A stretch of DNA of 64,000 nucleotides from Marinobacter nauticus (GCF_019801015.1 NZ_JAHVJZ010000005.1:310001-374000); one strand, 5' to 3'. Positions 27,663 through 38,727 are shown, counted from the first letter of the stretch. Numbers and translations are program-made. Notes: generated by a model from the letters alone, not told the origin.

Positions 27663-27905
27663 GGGATCTCCTTATCCGATGCGCTGAAGCGGGACACTCA
27701 GCTATTAACACCAATTTGCCGCCAAACGGCAATCCGCCTTTGGCCTTATCCGATTGATTTACCTTACAGAACCTGCGCAATGCACTCAGGGCTCCGACAC
27801 CAGACAGGTACCGCGGCATTCAGCGGCGAAGTAATCGCTTGCAAAGCATCCGCCAATCCATACAATCCGCCCGCTTTTTTTCTTTTTGGATATTGAGTCG
27901 TCTCC
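27663..27905. other. Intergenic region between divergent genes
   Basis: These 243 bases separate nitronate monooxygenase (minus) from a lipoprotein gene (plus). They should hold both promoters; I see no distinct operator, repeat or small gene. Confidence 0.5.
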
Positions 27906-28280
27906 ATGAACACCCTGCTCAGAGCCGCGTTGATGCTGCCCGCTTTGGCGCTCTCCGGTTGTGTCACCTTCCCCACCACAGAGTCCGAACAGGTCAAAGT
28001 GACCTGGGATGACAGCCAGGCCATTGCCCACTGCCAGTACAAAGGTACGGTGATCGGCTCCGAAGGCCACTTTTACGATTACTGGCTGCACGCCGACAAA
28101 GATATGGTGTGGGGCTCCCTCAACCAGATGCGGATCAAAACCGCCGCGCTGGGTGGCGATACCCTGTATCTCTATCGGCCCCTGGACTTTAAAAGCTCGG
28201 TCACGATGTTTGGCAACGCCTATGACTGCCAGCGCGCGGCACCGCTGGACGCTGATGTCGCCGCAACCGGGGCGCAATAA
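27906..28280 (+). CDS. DUF4156-type small lipoprotein
   Basis: A 124-residue protein with a lipoprotein leader (LALSGC, lipid Cys near residue 19) and a compact mature domain containing two further cysteines (AHCQYKG and YDCQRA) that probably form a disulfide. The pattern VTWDDSQAIAHCQYKGTVIGSEG fits DUF4156-like periplasmic lipoproteins, whose function is not established. It is monocistronic, with a terminator directly downstream. Confidence 0.7.
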   Translation: MNTLLRAALMLPALALSGCVTFPTTESEQVKVTWDDSQAIAHCQYKGTVIGSEGHFYDYWLHADKDMVWGSLNQMRIKTAALGGDTLYLYRPLDFKSSVTMFGNAYDCQRAAPLDADVAATGAQ

Positions 28281-28291
28281 CCGACCCCAAA

Positions 28292-28319
28292 GAAAACGGC
28301 ACCTTTCGGTGCCGTTGTC
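28292..28319. terminator. Terminator after the small lipoprotein gene
   Basis: ACGGCACC-TTTC-GGTGCCGT between convergent genes; AAAA precedes it, and the T-run after it is short. Confidence 0.8.
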
Positions 28320-28341
28320 GTAAAACCTGATTGCGGAGCGA

Positions 28342-29472
28342 TTACTGGCGGGCTTCCGCCATCACCTGCTCCAGTGCCGCCAGGCACAGGGTCACGTTCT
28401 CTTCCCGAGCGGCGTAACCCATCAGGCCGATGCGCCAGGCTTTGCCAGCCAGATCACCCAGACCCGCGCCAATCTCCAGGTTAAAACGGTTCAGCAGGGT
28501 GCTGCGCACCGCGGCGTCGTCTACCCCTTCAGGGATGTATACGGCGTTGAGCTGCGGCAGGCGATGCGCCTCGTCCACCACAAAGTCCAGACCCAGCTTT
28601 TCCAGACCCGCTTTCAGCTTATCGTGCATGGCACGGTGGCGAGCCCAGGCGTTCTCCAGTCCCTCTTGCTGCAGCAGGCGCAGGGATTCATGCAGCGCGT
28701 ACAGGCTGTTCACCGGCGCGGTGTGGTGGTAGCTGCGCTTGCCATCACCGGCCCAGTATCCCATCACCAGTGACTGGTCGAGGAACCAGCTGGAGATCGG
28801 TGCCTGACGGGATTTCAGCTTCTCCACCGCACGGGCAGAGAAGGAAACCGGGGCCAGGCCCGGCACACAGGAGAGGCACTTCTGGCTGCCGGAGTAGATG
28901 GCGTCGATGCCCCATTCGTCGACTTTCAGCTCAACGCCGCCCAGAGACGTTACCGCATCCACGATGGTCAACACATCGTGCTCACGAGCCAGGGCGCAGA
29001 GGGTTTTAGCGTCGGACAAGGCGCCGGTGGAGGTTTCCGCGTGGACAAATGCCAGGAACTTGGCGTCCGGGTGCTGAGTCAGGGCGTCCGCCACTTTATC
29101 CACCGATACCGGCGTGCCCCAGGCGTCATCCACCACCACCGCTTCGCCACCCAGGCGCTCGACGTTCTGACGCATACGCTCGCCGAACACGCCGTTACGG
29201 CAGACGATCACCTTATCGCCTGGCTCCATCAGGTTGACGAAGCAGGTTTCCATGCCGGCACTGCCCGGGGCAGACACCGCGATGGTGAAGGGGTTTTCAG
29301 TCTGGAATGCGTACTGCAGCAGGGCTTTGACCTCATCCATCATGGCGATAAAGGTGGGGTCGAGGTGGCCCACGGTCGGCTTGCCGAGCGCGTGCAGTAC
29401 CTGGGGGTGAACGTCGGAAGGACCCGGGCCCATCAGGGTCCGGCGCGGCGGGTTAAACGGTTGGATTGTCAT
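28342..29472 (-). CDS. Class V aminotransferase (alanine/serine-glyoxylate type)
   Basis: A 376-residue PLP enzyme. RTLMGPGPSDVHP opens the protein as in alanine-glyoxylate and serine-glyoxylate aminotransferases; VDAVTSLGGVEL (about 170-180) contains the PLP-pyridine Asp, and GSQKCL near residue 197 contains the Schiff-base Lys. The usual reaction moves an amino group from alanine or serine to glyoxylate, making glycine. A PucG-like role in purine-derived glyoxylate use is possible, but no ureide genes are near. Confidence 0.82.
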   Translation of the reverse strand: MTIQPFNPPRRTLMGPGPSDVHPQVLHALGKPTVGHLDPTFIAMMDEVKALLQYAFQTENPFTIAVSAPGSAGMETCFVNLMEPGDKVIVCRNGVFGERMRQNVERLGGEAVVVDDAWGTPVSVDKVADALTQHPDAKFLAFVHAETSTGALSDAKTLCALAREHDVLTIVDAVTSLGGVELKVDEWGIDAIYSGSQKCLSCVPGLAPVSFSARAVEKLKSRQAPISSWFLDQSLVMGYWAGDGKRSYHHTAPVNSLYALHESLRLLQQEGLENAWARHRAMHDKLKAGLEKLGLDFVVDEAHRLPQLNAVYIPEGVDDAAVRSTLLNRFNLEIGAGLGDLAGKAWRIGLMGYAAREENVTLCLAALEQVMAEARQ

Positions 29473-29564
29473 CGCTGGCGATTCCTGCTCGTTGACGCAA
29501 ATTTCAGGGTCAGATGGACCACGTTACCATAGATCTCCCGGCCATTTCGGCGAACTGCGCATAA

Positions 29565-29592
29565 AAAAACCGGCGCACAAGCGCCGGTTTTG
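29565..29592 (-). terminator. Terminator after the RND pump gene
   Basis: AACCGGCGC-N4-GCGCCGGTT with a T7 run in the minus direction, 22 bases after the RND stop. Confidence 0.88.
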
Positions 29593-29611
29593 TATCGGGG
29601 TTTTTCAACCC

Positions 29612-32600
29612 TTATTCGGTGGTCTCCAGGGCCAGCTTCGCTTCCGCATCGTTGTCGATGGTTTTGGCGAACAGGGCGTACATCACCGGCACCACAAACA
29701 GGGTGAAGAAGGTACCGATGGAGAGACCCACGGTGATCACCAGGCCGATGTTAAAGCGGGATACCGCACCGGCACCGTCGGCCAGTACCAGCGGCATCAC
29801 ACCCAGTACCATCGCTGCGGTGGTCATCAGGATCGGACGCAGACGCAGCGCCGCGGCTTCGATCACCGCCGCCGCTTTGTCCTTACCGGTGCGCTGCAGC
29901 TGGTTGGCGAACTCCACGATAAGAATACCGTGCTTGGAGATCAGGCCCACCAGGGTGATCAGACCCACCTGGGTATAGATGTTCAGGGTAGCCACGCCCA
30001 GGAACAGCGGGATCATCGCACCGAAGATGGAGAGCGGTACGGTCACCAGTACCACCACCGGATCGCGCCAGCTTTCAAACTGGGCAGCCAGTACCAGGAA
30101 GATCACCACCAGCGCCAACGCAAAGGTGACATACAGGGCAGAGCCCTCCTGCTCGTACTGACGGCTCTGACCGCCAAAGTCATAGGCGTAGCCGGACGGG
30201 GCGATCTCCAGCAGTTTGCTGGACAGGAACTGGTGGGCGTCACCAATGGTCGCGGAACCGGGCATCGGCATCGCTTCAATGGTGGCGGAGTTCAGCTGCT
30301 GGAACTGAGTCAGCGCGTTGGGGATCACCTCTTCGGACACTTTCACCACGGTGGACAGCGGGATCTGCTGACCGGATTCAGTGCGCACATACAGATCGGC
30401 GATGGACTCCGGAGTCATCCGGAACGGACCGTCCGCCTGCGGGATCACCTCATAGCTGCGGCCCTGCATGTCGAAGTAGTTGGTGCGGAAGTCACCCAGC
30501 TGGGCAGCCAGCACGGCACCGATGGACTGCATGGAGATGCCGAGCTGGCCGGCCTTCTCGCGGTCAATCATCACGTGCACCTGCGGCTTGTTCAGCTTCA
30601 GGGTGTTGTTCACCACCATAAACATGCCGGACTTAAGCGCTTCCTCTTTCAGCTGCTCAGCCACTTCAAACAGCTGGGCGTGGTCCATGGTGGAGGTGAT
30701 CACAAACTCCACCGGCAGACCCATCGCGGTACCCGGCAGGGCCGGCGGGTTGACGGAGAACACGTCCATACCCGGAATCGACTTCACCATGTTCTGCAGG
30801 ATCGGCTGCACTTCCATCTGGGTGCGCTCACGCTCACTCCAGGGCTTCAGCACCATACCGGACATAAACTGGTTTTCCGTCGGGTAACCGGCAAACATAA
30901 AGGTTTGCTCATACTCCGGCAGGCTTTCCGCCATTTTCTGGAACTGCTTGGCGTACTCGAAGCTGTAGTTCACGTTGGCGTTATCGGGGCCGGTGGCGAT
31001 GTTGAAGATAAAGCCACGGTCCTCGGTGGGTGCCAGTTCGGAACGGGTCATCATGAACATCGCGCCGATGGCAAACAGCAGCAACACGGCGGCACCCAGG
31101 ATCGGGCCCTTGTAGTCGCGAACAATGTGCTCCAGCAGATTGTGATAACCGTCTTTGAGGCGGCCGAAGTTCACGTCCAGCCAGTGCACGAACTTGCCTT
31201 CCAGCGCCTGCTTGTTCAGCAGCTTGGCGCACATCACCGGAGACAGCGTCAGCGCAATAAAGCCAGAGATCAGTACCGCACCCGCCAGGGTAAAGGCGAA
31301 CTCGGAGAACAGGGAGCCGGTCAGGCCGCCCATAAAGCCGATGGGCGCGTATACCGCCGCCAGGGTGATGGTCATCGCGATCACCGGCATGGCGATCTCG
31401 CGAGCGCCGACCACCGCCGCACGCACCGGAGAGAGGCCCTCTTCCAGGTGTCGGTGAACGTTTTCCACCACCACGATGGCGTCATCCACCACCAGCGAGA
31501 TGGCCATTACCATCGCCAGCAGGGTCAGCAGGTTGAGCGAGAAGCCCATGCCCATCATAAACAGACACACCCCCACCAGGGAGAGCGGTACCGTCACGAT
31601 CGGGATCAGTACGGAGCGCAGTGAGCCGAGGAACAGGAACACCACCAGGATCACGATCACCACGGCTTCCGCCAGGGTTTTCACTACCTCGTCGATGGAC
31701 TCTTCGATGTACTCGGTGGAGTCGTGAGACAGGTGCTGCTCCATGCCCGGCGGCAGATCGCGGGCGATGTTGGGCAGGATCTCACGAACCTGCTTGGCCA
31801 CGTCCAGCGGGTTGGCGTCCGGGGTGGTCATGATGCCGATGTACACCGCCGGTTTGCCGGTGTAGACCACGATCACTTTGTCAGACTTGGACGCCAGCTC
31901 TACGCGAGCCACATCCTGCATCTTCACCACCTGCTGGCCGTCGGTCTTGACGGTGATGTTGCGGAAGGAGTCCACGTCCTGCAAAGAGGTGGACGCCCGC
32001 ACCGGGGTCACGGTCAGGGAGTCACGAATTTCACCCGCAGCGGACTGGAAGTTGTTGCTGGCCAGCGCCTTGTTGATGTCATCCGCAGACACGCCGTTGG
32101 CGCGCATCCGGACCGGATCCAGCCAGATGCGCATGGCGAACTGCTGCTCACCAATGATCTCCGCTTCCGCCACGCCGTCCGCTTCGGTCAGCTTGGGCTG
32201 AACCACGCGGCGCAGGTAATCGGTCACCTGCACGCCGGACATGTTTTCGCTGGTGTAAGCCAGGTACATGATGGCGCCGCCACCGGCGGTTTCTTTGGCG
32301 ATGATCGGCTCGTCGATGTCGGTCGGCAGGCGGCCTTTTACTTCGTTGAGCTTGGTCAGCATCTCCGCCATTGCGGTGTTCGCGTCGTAGCCCAGCTGCA
32401 GGAACACTTCCAGCTGGGAGAAGCTCGCCCGTGAGGTGGCTTTGATGTAGTCGATCCCCTCAGTGGACGCGATCGCCTCCTGAATCGGGGTGGTGACGAA
32501 ACCCTGCACCAGCTCGGCGTTGGCGCCGGGGTAGGTGGTGGTCACGTTGATCTGACCGATCTCCATGTCCGGGTATTCCCGGACCTGGAGCTCCATCAGT

Positions 32601-32680
32601 GCTCGCACACCAAACACCAGCAGCAGTACGTTCAGTACCACTGCCAGCACCGGGCGGCGAATGAAAATATCAGTAAACAT
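29612..32680 (-). CDS. RND efflux transporter inner-membrane pump (HAE1/AcrB family)
   Basis: A 1022-residue protein with the duplicated RND plan: helix 1 at the N-terminus (IFIRRPVLAVVLNVLL), a large periplasmic loop, a helix block (about 335-540), a second periplasmic loop (about 560-860) and a second helix block. ISLVVDDAIVVVENVHRHLEEG holds the paired aspartates used for proton coupling. It exports drugs or other amphiphiles in trade for protons. Its adaptor protein is encoded 15 bases upstream; no outer-membrane channel gene is present, so a TolC-like protein elsewhere is likely. Confidence 0.92.
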   Translation of the reverse strand: MFTDIFIRRPVLAVVLNVLLLVFGVRALMELQVREYPDMEIGQINVTTTYPGANAELVQGFVTTPIQEAIASTEGIDYIKATSRASFSQLEVFLQLGYDANTAMAEMLTKLNEVKGRLPTDIDEPIIAKETAGGGAIMYLAYTSENMSGVQVTDYLRRVVQPKLTEADGVAEAEIIGEQQFAMRIWLDPVRMRANGVSADDINKALASNNFQSAAGEIRDSLTVTPVRASTSLQDVDSFRNITVKTDGQQVVKMQDVARVELASKSDKVIVVYTGKPAVYIGIMTTPDANPLDVAKQVREILPNIARDLPPGMEQHLSHDSTEYIEESIDEVVKTLAEAVVIVILVVFLFLGSLRSVLIPIVTVPLSLVGVCLFMMGMGFSLNLLTLLAMVMAISLVVDDAIVVVENVHRHLEEGLSPVRAAVVGAREIAMPVIAMTITLAAVYAPIGFMGGLTGSLFSEFAFTLAGAVLISGFIALTLSPVMCAKLLNKQALEGKFVHWLDVNFGRLKDGYHNLLEHIVRDYKGPILGAAVLLLFAIGAMFMMTRSELAPTEDRGFIFNIATGPDNANVNYSFEYAKQFQKMAESLPEYEQTFMFAGYPTENQFMSGMVLKPWSERERTQMEVQPILQNMVKSIPGMDVFSVNPPALPGTAMGLPVEFVITSTMDHAQLFEVAEQLKEEALKSGMFMVVNNTLKLNKPQVHVMIDREKAGQLGISMQSIGAVLAAQLGDFRTNYFDMQGRSYEVIPQADGPFRMTPESIADLYVRTESGQQIPLSTVVKVSEEVIPNALTQFQQLNSATIEAMPMPGSATIGDAHQFLSSKLLEIAPSGYAYDFGGQSRQYEQEGSALYVTFALALVVIFLVLAAQFESWRDPVVVLVTVPLSIFGAMIPLFLGVATLNIYTQVGLITLVGLISKHGILIVEFANQLQRTGKDKAAAVIEAAALRLRPILMTTAAMVLGVMPLVLADGAGAVSRFNIGLVITVGLSIGTFFTLFVVPVMYALFAKTIDNDAEAKLALETTE

Positions 32681-32695
32681 CCAGGATGCCTCGTT

Positions 32696-33769
32696 TTACT
32701 GCTGAGCCAGTTGCACCGGCGCTTCGTTGGCCAGCTTCATGGTGCCGGCGCTGACAACCTGCTCGCCGGCGTTCAGGCCGGACATGATGGCCACGGTGTC
32801 ACCGCGACGCTCACCCACCTTGACGTACTGGCGGTAAGCGCGCAGCTCGCCTTCGTTGTCCTTGCGAACCACGAATACGGCGTCACCGAAGGGGCTGTAG
32901 GTGATGGCGGTAGACGGCACGGTAACCGGATTGATCGGGTCACGCTTCAGCAGACGGATGTCGGCGTACATACCCGGAGTCAGGTGACCATCAGCGTTCG
33001 GCACTTCCGCACGAATGGCGATGTTACGGGTGTTTTCATCCACCTTGGCATCGAGCGCAATCACCTTGCCTTCGAAATCCTGGCCCGGGTAGGCACTGGT
33101 GGTGAACAACACGGTCTGACCCACGTACAGCGCCGGCAGATGCTGCTCCGGCACGGAGAAATCAGCGTACAGGCTGGAGACGTCCTGCAGGGTTACCAGA
33201 GAGGTGCCCGCCTGAACGTACTGGCCCAGATCCACTTTACGAATGCCGAGCACACCGGAGAACGGCGCTTTGACCGCTTTCTTGGCGATGGTGGCTTCAG
33301 TCTGAGCCACGGCAGCCAGGGCCACTTTCAGGTTGGCGCTGGACTCGTCGAACTCAGTCTCAGAGATATTGCGACGCTCGAACATGGATTTGTTGCGGTC
33401 AAATTTGACCTTGGCCAGTTCGGCCTGAGCACGGTAGCTCTGCAGGTTGGCCTGCTCAACACCGTCATCCAGTTGCAGCAGCAGGTCGCCTTTGCTGACC
33501 TTCTGGCCACTGCGGAAATACAGGCTTTCCACCAGACCGCCCACTTCGGCGGACAGGTCGATACCCGCTTTGGCGGTCAGAGTACCCACGGAGGCGATCT
33601 CCGGGCGCCACTGCTCAGATTGCGCTTCTACAACAGACACAGTTGCCGGCGGCGGCGCGAAACTGGCCAGCTGGGCCATACCCTGCTGGATCTGCTGATA
33701 CTTGATGCCACCAAGCACCAGAAGGAGGATCAACAGACCTCCAATGACCAACGCACTGCGTTTAAACAT
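32696..33769 (-). CDS. RND efflux periplasmic adaptor (membrane-fusion protein)
   Basis: A 357-residue adaptor with an uncleaved N-terminal membrane segment (SALVIGGLLILLLVLGG), a barrel-sandwich domain (GLVESLYFRSGQKVSKGDLLLQLDD, near 80-105), a coiled-coil hairpin (AELAKVKFDRNKSMFERR...), and a second half-motif (APFSGVLGIRKVDLGQYVQAGTSLVTLQD). ATG 33769 follows AAGGAAAG; an earlier in-frame start would add 12 residues with no better site. It forms a two-gene operon with the pump. Confidence 0.9.
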   Translation of the reverse strand: MFKRSALVIGGLLILLLVLGGIKYQQIQQGMAQLASFAPPPATVSVVEAQSEQWRPEIASVGTLTAKAGIDLSAEVGGLVESLYFRSGQKVSKGDLLLQLDDGVEQANLQSYRAQAELAKVKFDRNKSMFERRNISETEFDESSANLKVALAAVAQTEATIAKKAVKAPFSGVLGIRKVDLGQYVQAGTSLVTLQDVSSLYADFSVPEQHLPALYVGQTVLFTTSAYPGQDFEGKVIALDAKVDENTRNIAIRAEVPNADGHLTPGMYADIRLLKRDPINPVTVPSTAITYSPFGDAVFVVRKDNEGELRAYRQYVKVGERRGDTVAIMSGLNAGEQVVSAGTMKLANEAPVQLAQQ

Positions 33770-34024
33770 CCACTGCTTTCCTTTCTTAAAGACCGGGCCC
33801 GCCACAGGGGGTGGCGTTGCAATACCGAGAATTGCCGGAACGAGAATTCCGTTACAAAGAACAAGTTAATCCGACCGTAAATGAAACCATATGGATGCTG
33901 AAATTAAGCTGAACTGCTTCACCTTTTTGTTAAGAAGCAGAACATTTTTTCGCCTAGACCTCAGCAGGTTGCTAAGAAGATTACGAAAAAGGGGGCGAAC
34001 GCCCCCTGGTGTGAAGAAAACGCT
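33770..34024. promoter_or_regulatory. Intergenic region upstream of the RND operon
   Basis: It holds the RND promoter region and the ilvA terminator. Two direct CGAGAATT repeats 15 bases apart (33826-33833 and 33841-33848), the second inside CGGAA-N6-TTCCG, could be a regulator site. No local regulator gene for the pump is present. Confidence 0.35.
33985..34008 (-). terminator. Terminator of the ilv operon
   Basis: GGGGGC-N4-GCCCCC followed by TTTTT in the minus direction, 18 bases after the ilvA stop. Confidence 0.88.
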
Positions 34025-35551
34025 TTAGCCTCGTAAGAAAAAGCGGTAAGCAGGACTGTTTGTGACCTCTTCACAGTCCATATCCAGGGCACAAAGCTGA
34101 GCCCACAATTCGGCAAAATCCGCCTCTGTGACCTCCATCCCGAGCAGCACTCGCCCAGCCGCCGCGCCGTGGTTGCGGTAATGGAAGAGGGAGATGTTCC
34201 AGCGGCTGCCCAGGTCGGTCAGGAACCGCTCGAGTGCCCCAGGCGCTTCCGGGAAGCGCACCTGGAACAGGCGCTCATCCAGCGGCTCCGGCGGCAGGCC
34301 GCCCACCATATAACGCACATGCAGCTTGGCAGTCTCGTCGCCGGACAGATCCTCATGGGGGTAACCGGCTTCGCTCAGAGCCTGCAGGATCTGCGCCTTC
34401 TCTTCAGCGCTTTTCAGGCGAATGCCGACAAACACGTTGGCCCGGTCCCGACCGGACAACCGGTAGTTGAACTCGGTGATCAGGCGGCGATCCAGCAACC
34501 GGCAAAACTGCAGAAACGCGCCCTGCCGTTCCGGAATGGTGACCGCCAGTACCGCCTCTTTGCCTTCGCCGAGTTCACAACGTTCTGACACATAGCGAAG
34601 ACTGTGAAAGTTGACGTTGGCGCCGGACAGAATCGCCGCCAGTTGATGCCCTTCACCGCCGTCAGCGCAGTAGCGTTTCAGGCCAGCGAGGGCCAACGCC
34701 CCGGCAGGCTCAGCAATGGCCCGGCGATCTTCATAGATGTCCTGCACCGCGGCGCAGATCTCATCGCTGTTGACGGTGATTACCCCGTCCACACAGTGAC
34801 GGGCCAGCTCAAAGGGGGCATCGCCGATCCGCTTTACCGCCACGCCATCGGCAAACAGGCCAACCCTTGGCAGAGTGACCGGCGCGTCCGCTTCCAGCGC
34901 CGCTTTAAGACAGGCGGCGTCCTCAGGTTCAACGCCGTAGACCTTAATATGAGGGGCCAGGGCTTTCAGGTAGGCGGCAATACCGGCCACCAGGCCACCG
35001 CCGCCCACCGGCACAAACACCGCATCCAGATCCCGCTTCTGCTGAAGCAGCTCCTGCCCTACGGTCCCCTGACCGGCAATCACCGCAGCATCGTCGAACG
35101 GCGCCACCATGGTCAGCCCTTCGCTGCGACTCAATTGCTGAGCGTGCTGATAGGCCGCATCAAAGTTGTCCCCATGCAGCACCACCTCGCCACCGTGGCG
35201 ACGCACCGCATCCACTTTGATGTCCGGCGTGGTCTGCGGCATCACGATCACCGCCCGGATGCCTTTGGCTGTGGCCGCCAGCGCCACGCCCTGGGCGTGA
35301 TTCCCGGCCGACGCGGCCACCACGCCGGCGGCGGACTGGGCCGGACTCAGGCTGTGGATCTTGTTGTAGGCACCGCGCAGCTTAAACGAGTGCACCGGCT
35401 GCTGGTCCTCCCGCTTCAGCCACACCTCACGGCCAAGTCGGGCAGACAGGCGTTCGAGGGAGTCCAGCGACGTCTGTACCGCCACGTCATACACCGGCGC
35501 CAGCAGGATCTGACGCAGGGTGTGCTGAACCAGCCCCTCTGGCCCACTCAT
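34025..35551 (-). CDS. ilvA: Biosynthetic threonine dehydratase IlvA
   Basis: A 508-residue enzyme: a fold-II PLP domain (about 1-320) with [20 protein letters not shown] containing the PLP Lys, [10 protein letters not shown] and the glycine loop [11 protein letters not shown], then two C-terminal ACT-like regulatory repeats ([22 protein letters not shown] and [17 protein letters not shown]). This is the long, isoleucine-inhibited form, not the short catabolic TdcB. It makes 2-oxobutanoate from threonine, the entry to isoleucine. It overlaps ilvD by 4 bases and is last in the operon. Confidence 0.95.
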   Translation of the reverse strand: MSGPEGLVQHTLRQILLAPVYDVAVQTSLDSLERLSARLGREVWLKREDQQPVHSFKLRGAYNKIHSLSPAQSAAGVVAASAGNHAQGVALAATAKGIRAVIVMPQTTPDIKVDAVRRHGGEVVLHGDNFDAAYQHAQQLSRSEGLTMVAPFDDAAVIAGQGTVGQELLQQKRDLDAVFVPVGGGGLVAGIAAYLKALAPHIKVYGVEPEDAACLKAALEADAPVTLPRVGLFADGVAVKRIGDAPFELARHCVDGVITVNSDEICAAVQDIYEDRRAIAEPAGALALAGLKRYCADGGEGHQLAAILSGANVNFHSLRYVSERCELGEGKEAVLAVTIPERQGAFLQFCRLLDRRLITEFNYRLSGRDRANVFVGIRLKSAEEKAQILQALSEAGYPHEDLSGDETAKLHVRYMVGGLPPEPLDERLFQVRFPEAPGALERFLTDLGSRWNISLFHYRNHGAAAGRVLLGMEVTEADFAELWAQLCALDMDCEEVTNSPAYRFFLRG

Positions 35552-37383
35552 TCGTTGTCCTCCAGCCGGGACAAATCACGCACCGCGCCCCTGTCCGCAC
35601 TGGTGGCCAGATGGGCGTAGGCTTTCAGCGCCGGAGAAACCAGACGCTCGCGGTTGGGTTTATAGCGACACCCTTCCGCCCGGGCCGCCAGGGTTTCGGT
35701 ATCCACCTCCAGCGTCATGCTCCGGCCGGGGATGTCGATGGCAATGGTGTCGCCGTTCTGAACCAGAGCGATGGTGCCGCCGCTGGCCGCTTCCGGCGAG
35801 ACGTGGCCGATGGAGAGGCCGGAAGTGCCACCGGAGAAACGGCCGTCGGTGATCAGAGCACAGGCCTGTCCCAGCCCCATCGATTTCAGATAGCTGGTGG
35901 GGTAAAGCATCTCCTGCATCCCCGGGCCGCCTTTGGGGCCCTCGTAGCGGATCACCACCACTTCACCGGCTTGCACCTCGCCGTTGAGGATGCCGTTTAC
36001 CGCGTCCTCCTGGCTGTCGTACACCCGGGCCGGGCCACGAAAAGTCAGGCAGGATTCCGGCACCCCGGCGGTTTTCACCACCGAACCGTTCGGTGCCAGG
36101 TTGCCGGAGAGCACCGCCAGCCCACCGTCCTGGCTGTAGGCGTGTTCCATATCTCGGATGCAGCCGTTGGCCCGATCCACATCCAGGGTTGGCCAGCGGC
36201 AATCCTGTGAAAACGCCTGGGTGGTGCGGATCCCCGCCGGACCGGCCCGATAGAACTCCGCCACACTGGCGCAGGGGGCGTTGGCCACATCCCGTTCCGC
36301 CAGCACCGCAGCCAGGGACTGACCCGCCACGTGGGGCACCTGGGTGTGGATCAGTCCGCCCCGGGCCAGCTCCGACAGCAGCGCCATCACGCCTCCGGCC
36401 CGATGCACATCTTCCATATGGTATTGCGGGGTGGCCGGCGCCACTTTACACAGGTTGGGTACCTTGCGGGACAGCGCATCAATGTCTGCCATGGTGAACG
36501 GCACTTCTCCCTCCTGGGCGGCAGCCAGCAGGTGAAGAATGGTGTTGGTGGAACCGCCCATGGCGATGTCGAGCGCCATGGCGTTTTCAAAAGCTTCACG
36601 GCCCGCAATGCCCCGGGGCAGCGCGCTGTCATCCTCCTGGTGATACCAGCGATGGCACAGGTCGACGATGCGGCGTCCGGCTTCCAGAAACAGGCCCTTG
36701 CGATCGGCGTGCGTCGCCAGCATCGAGCCGTTGCCCGGCAGAGCCAGGCCCAGGGCTTCGGTCAGACAGTTCATGGAGTTGGCGGTAAACATCCCGGAGC
36801 AGGAACCGCAGGTGGGGCAGGCGCTGCGCTCCACCTGCTCACTTTGCGCATCGGAGACGTTGGGGTCCGCGGCCTGCACCATGGCGTCCACCAGATCGAG
36901 CTTGATGATCTGATCAGACAGTTTGGTTTTGCCCGCCTCCATCGGCCCACCGGAGACAAAAATGGTGGGGATATTGAGGCGCATCGCGGCCATCAGCATC
37001 CCAGGGGTGATCTTGTCGCAGTTGGAGATGCACACCAGCGCGTCTGCGCAGTGGGCGTTCACCATGTATTCCACCGAGTCGGCAATCAGTTCCCGGCTGG
37101 GCAGGGAGTAGAGCATCCCGCCGTGCCCCATGGCGATGCCGTCATCGACCGCAATGGTATTGAACTCTTTGGCCACGCCACCGGCTTCCTTGATCGCCCC
37201 GGCCACCAGATCTCCCATGTCTTTCAGGTGGACATGGCCGGGCACAAACTGGGTAAAGGAGTTGGCGATGGCAATGATCGGCTTACCAAAGTCGTCGTCG
37301 GTCATCCCAGTGGCGCGCCAGAGGGCACGGGCACCCGCCATATTACGCCCGGCGGTGGTGGTGGCGGATCGAAGCTTCGGCAT
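35548..37383 (-). CDS. ilvD: Dihydroxy-acid dehydratase IlvD
   Basis: A 611-residue dehydratase, normal length. Iron-sulfur cysteines are visible in [12 protein letters not shown] and [33 protein letters not shown]; the C-terminal [19 protein letters not shown] block is also diagnostic. It dehydrates the dihydroxy acids to the 2-oxo precursors of valine and isoleucine. ATG 37383 follows GAAAGGAAG. It sits between ilvE and ilvA, as in the E. coli ilvGMEDA operon. Confidence 0.96.
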   Translation of the reverse strand: MPKLRSATTTAGRNMAGARALWRATGMTDDDFGKPIIAIANSFTQFVPGHVHLKDMGDLVAGAIKEAGGVAKEFNTIAVDDGIAMGHGGMLYSLPSRELIADSVEYMVNAHCADALVCISNCDKITPGMLMAAMRLNIPTIFVSGGPMEAGKTKLSDQIIKLDLVDAMVQAADPNVSDAQSEQVERSACPTCGSCSGMFTANSMNCLTEALGLALPGNGSMLATHADRKGLFLEAGRRIVDLCHRWYHQEDDSALPRGIAGREAFENAMALDIAMGGSTNTILHLLAAAQEGEVPFTMADIDALSRKVPNLCKVAPATPQYHMEDVHRAGGVMALLSELARGGLIHTQVPHVAGQSLAAVLAERDVANAPCASVAEFYRAGPAGIRTTQAFSQDCRWPTLDVDRANGCIRDMEHAYSQDGGLAVLSGNLAPNGSVVKTAGVPESCLTFRGPARVYDSQEDAVNGILNGEVQAGEVVVIRYEGPKGGPGMQEMLYPTSYLKSMGLGQACALITDGRFSGGTSGLSIGHVSPEAASGGTIALVQNGDTIAIDIPGRSMTLEVDTETLAARAEGCRYKPNRERLVSPALKAYAHLATSADRGAVRDLSRLEDNE

Positions 37384-37470
37384 AGCACTTCCTTTCTCGG
37401 GGCGGCGCCCCGGACGGTCAAAAATCGGGGGCCCCTTGCTGTGGGGCCCCGGGGTTCTCTGAGTGGCGGT

Positions 37471-38442
37471 TTACAGTTCCACCGCCATGGTGTGAGCGGC
37501 AAAGGCCTGCTCATCGGAGGGCGCGTGAACGTAGTCCAGCCAGCCCCACTTATCTTCGGTTTCTCCGGTAAACAGGCCGAAGAAGGCGGCCTGCATCGCT
37601 TTGGCCACCGGGCCACGGCGGCCCTCACCCACGGTGATGCCATCCACCGAGCGCACCGGCACGATCTCGGCGGCGGTGCCGGTCATAAAGATCTCATCAG
37701 CCAGGTAGAGCGCTTCGCGGGAAAGCGCTTCTTCACGCACGGTGTAGCCGGCTTCGCGGGCCAGGGTGATCACCGTATCGCGGGTGATGCCCGGCAGAAT
37801 GGCCGCAGTGACCGGCGGGGTATAAAGCTCGCCGTTTTTCACCAGAAACAGGTTTTCACCGGCGCCTTCGGAGATCTGACCGTTGACGTCCAGGGCGATC
37901 CCTTCGGCATAGCCGTGGCGGCGAGCCTCACCGGAGATCAGTTGGGAAGAGAGGTAATTGCCCCCGGCTTTGGCGCCAGTGGGCATGGTGTTGGCTGCCA
38001 GACGGTTCCAGCTGGACACGCAAACGTCCACGCCACTTTCGGCACTTTCATCGCCCAGGTAAGCGTTCCAGGGGAAAGCGGCGACGATCACTTCAGCCTG
38101 GCTGCCCTGGGGCACATTCAGACCCAGGCCAACATGGCCATAGAACGCCAGCGGACGGATGTAGGCGCTCTCAAGGCCGTTGTGGCCCACAGAGTCACGG
38201 CAGGCCTGCTCAATCTCCTCGATGGACCAGGGGATCGGCATGCGGTAGATCTTGGCGGAATCAAACAGGCGTTGAACGTGTTCCTGCAGACGGAACACCG
38301 CGGGCCCTTTTGGGGTCTGGTAGGCGCGGATCCCTTCGAACACCGAAGAACCGTAATGCAGGGCATGGCTGAGGACATGAACCTTGGCGTCCTGCCAGGG
38401 CACCATCTCTCCATTAAACCAGATGTAGTCGGCTTGGCTCAC
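37471..38442 (-). CDS. ilvE: Branched-chain amino acid aminotransferase IlvE
   Basis: A 323-residue class IV aminotransferase. [37 protein letters not shown] at the start, [23 protein letters not shown] in the middle and [16 protein letters not shown] near 255 are IlvE signatures. It performs the last step to valine, isoleucine and leucine. Start GTG 38442 follows AAGGAG. The 87-base gap to ilvD holds a short CCCC/GGGG inverted repeat but no clear terminator. Confidence 0.94.
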   Translation of the reverse strand: MSQADYIWFNGEMVPWQDAKVHVLSHALHYGSSVFEGIRAYQTPKGPAVFRLQEHVQRLFDSAKIYRMPIPWSIEEIEQACRDSVGHNGLESAYIRPLAFYGHVGLGLNVPQGSQAEVIVAAFPWNAYLGDESAESGVDVCVSSWNRLAANTMPTGAKAGGNYLSSQLISGEARRHGYAEGIALDVNGQISEGAGENLFLVKNGELYTPPVTAAILPGITRDTVITLAREAGYTVREEALSREALYLADEIFMTGTAAEIVPVRSVDGITVGEGRRGPVAKAMQAAFFGLFTGETEDKWGWLDYVHAPSDEQAFAAHTMAVEL

Positions 38443-38463
38443 GGTGAATACTCCTTCAAAGTC

Positions 38464-38727
38464 TTAAGCGTTGGCCGCGGCGGCGGGAGCCGTTTCGCGT
38501 GCCGTTTCGAGGCGACACTGGGTCACATCGAACAATTTATCCAACTGACGGGTCAGTTGATCAATAGGTCGTTCGCTGCTCACGGTCACTGCCATCTGTG
38601 ATTGGCTGCCGTGATAGGCCATGTTCATATTGCGGACGGTGAAGCCGCGATGGCGGGTCACCCGCAGCACGCGCTCCAACACTTCCGGGCTGGGGTTCAT
38701 CTCGATATACAAGGTGTGCTCGCTCAT
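38464..38727 (-). CDS. ilvM: Acetolactate synthase II small subunit IlvM
   Basis: An 87-residue ACT-domain protein ([31 protein letters not shown]) of IlvM size. It is the regulatory partner of IlvG. ATG 38727 overlaps the ilvG stop by 4 bases (ATGA); the frame is open upstream but that part is ilvG coding sequence. It has a run of alanines at the C-terminus. Confidence 0.92.
   Translation of the reverse strand: MSEHTLYIEMNPSPEVLERVLRVTRHRGFTVRNMNMAYHGSQSQMAVTVSSERPIDQLTRQLDKLFDVTQCRLETARETAPAAAANA

Noticed and set aside
27786-28277. 163-codon minus-strand frame covering the small lipoprotein gene
   Set aside because: The plus-strand gene has a lipobox, conserved family pattern and a terminator; this frame has none.
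29492-31624. 710-codon His/Gln-rich frame opposite the RND pump
   Set aside because: Histidine richness comes from reversed Val/Met codons of the pump gene; no ribosome-binding site or motif.
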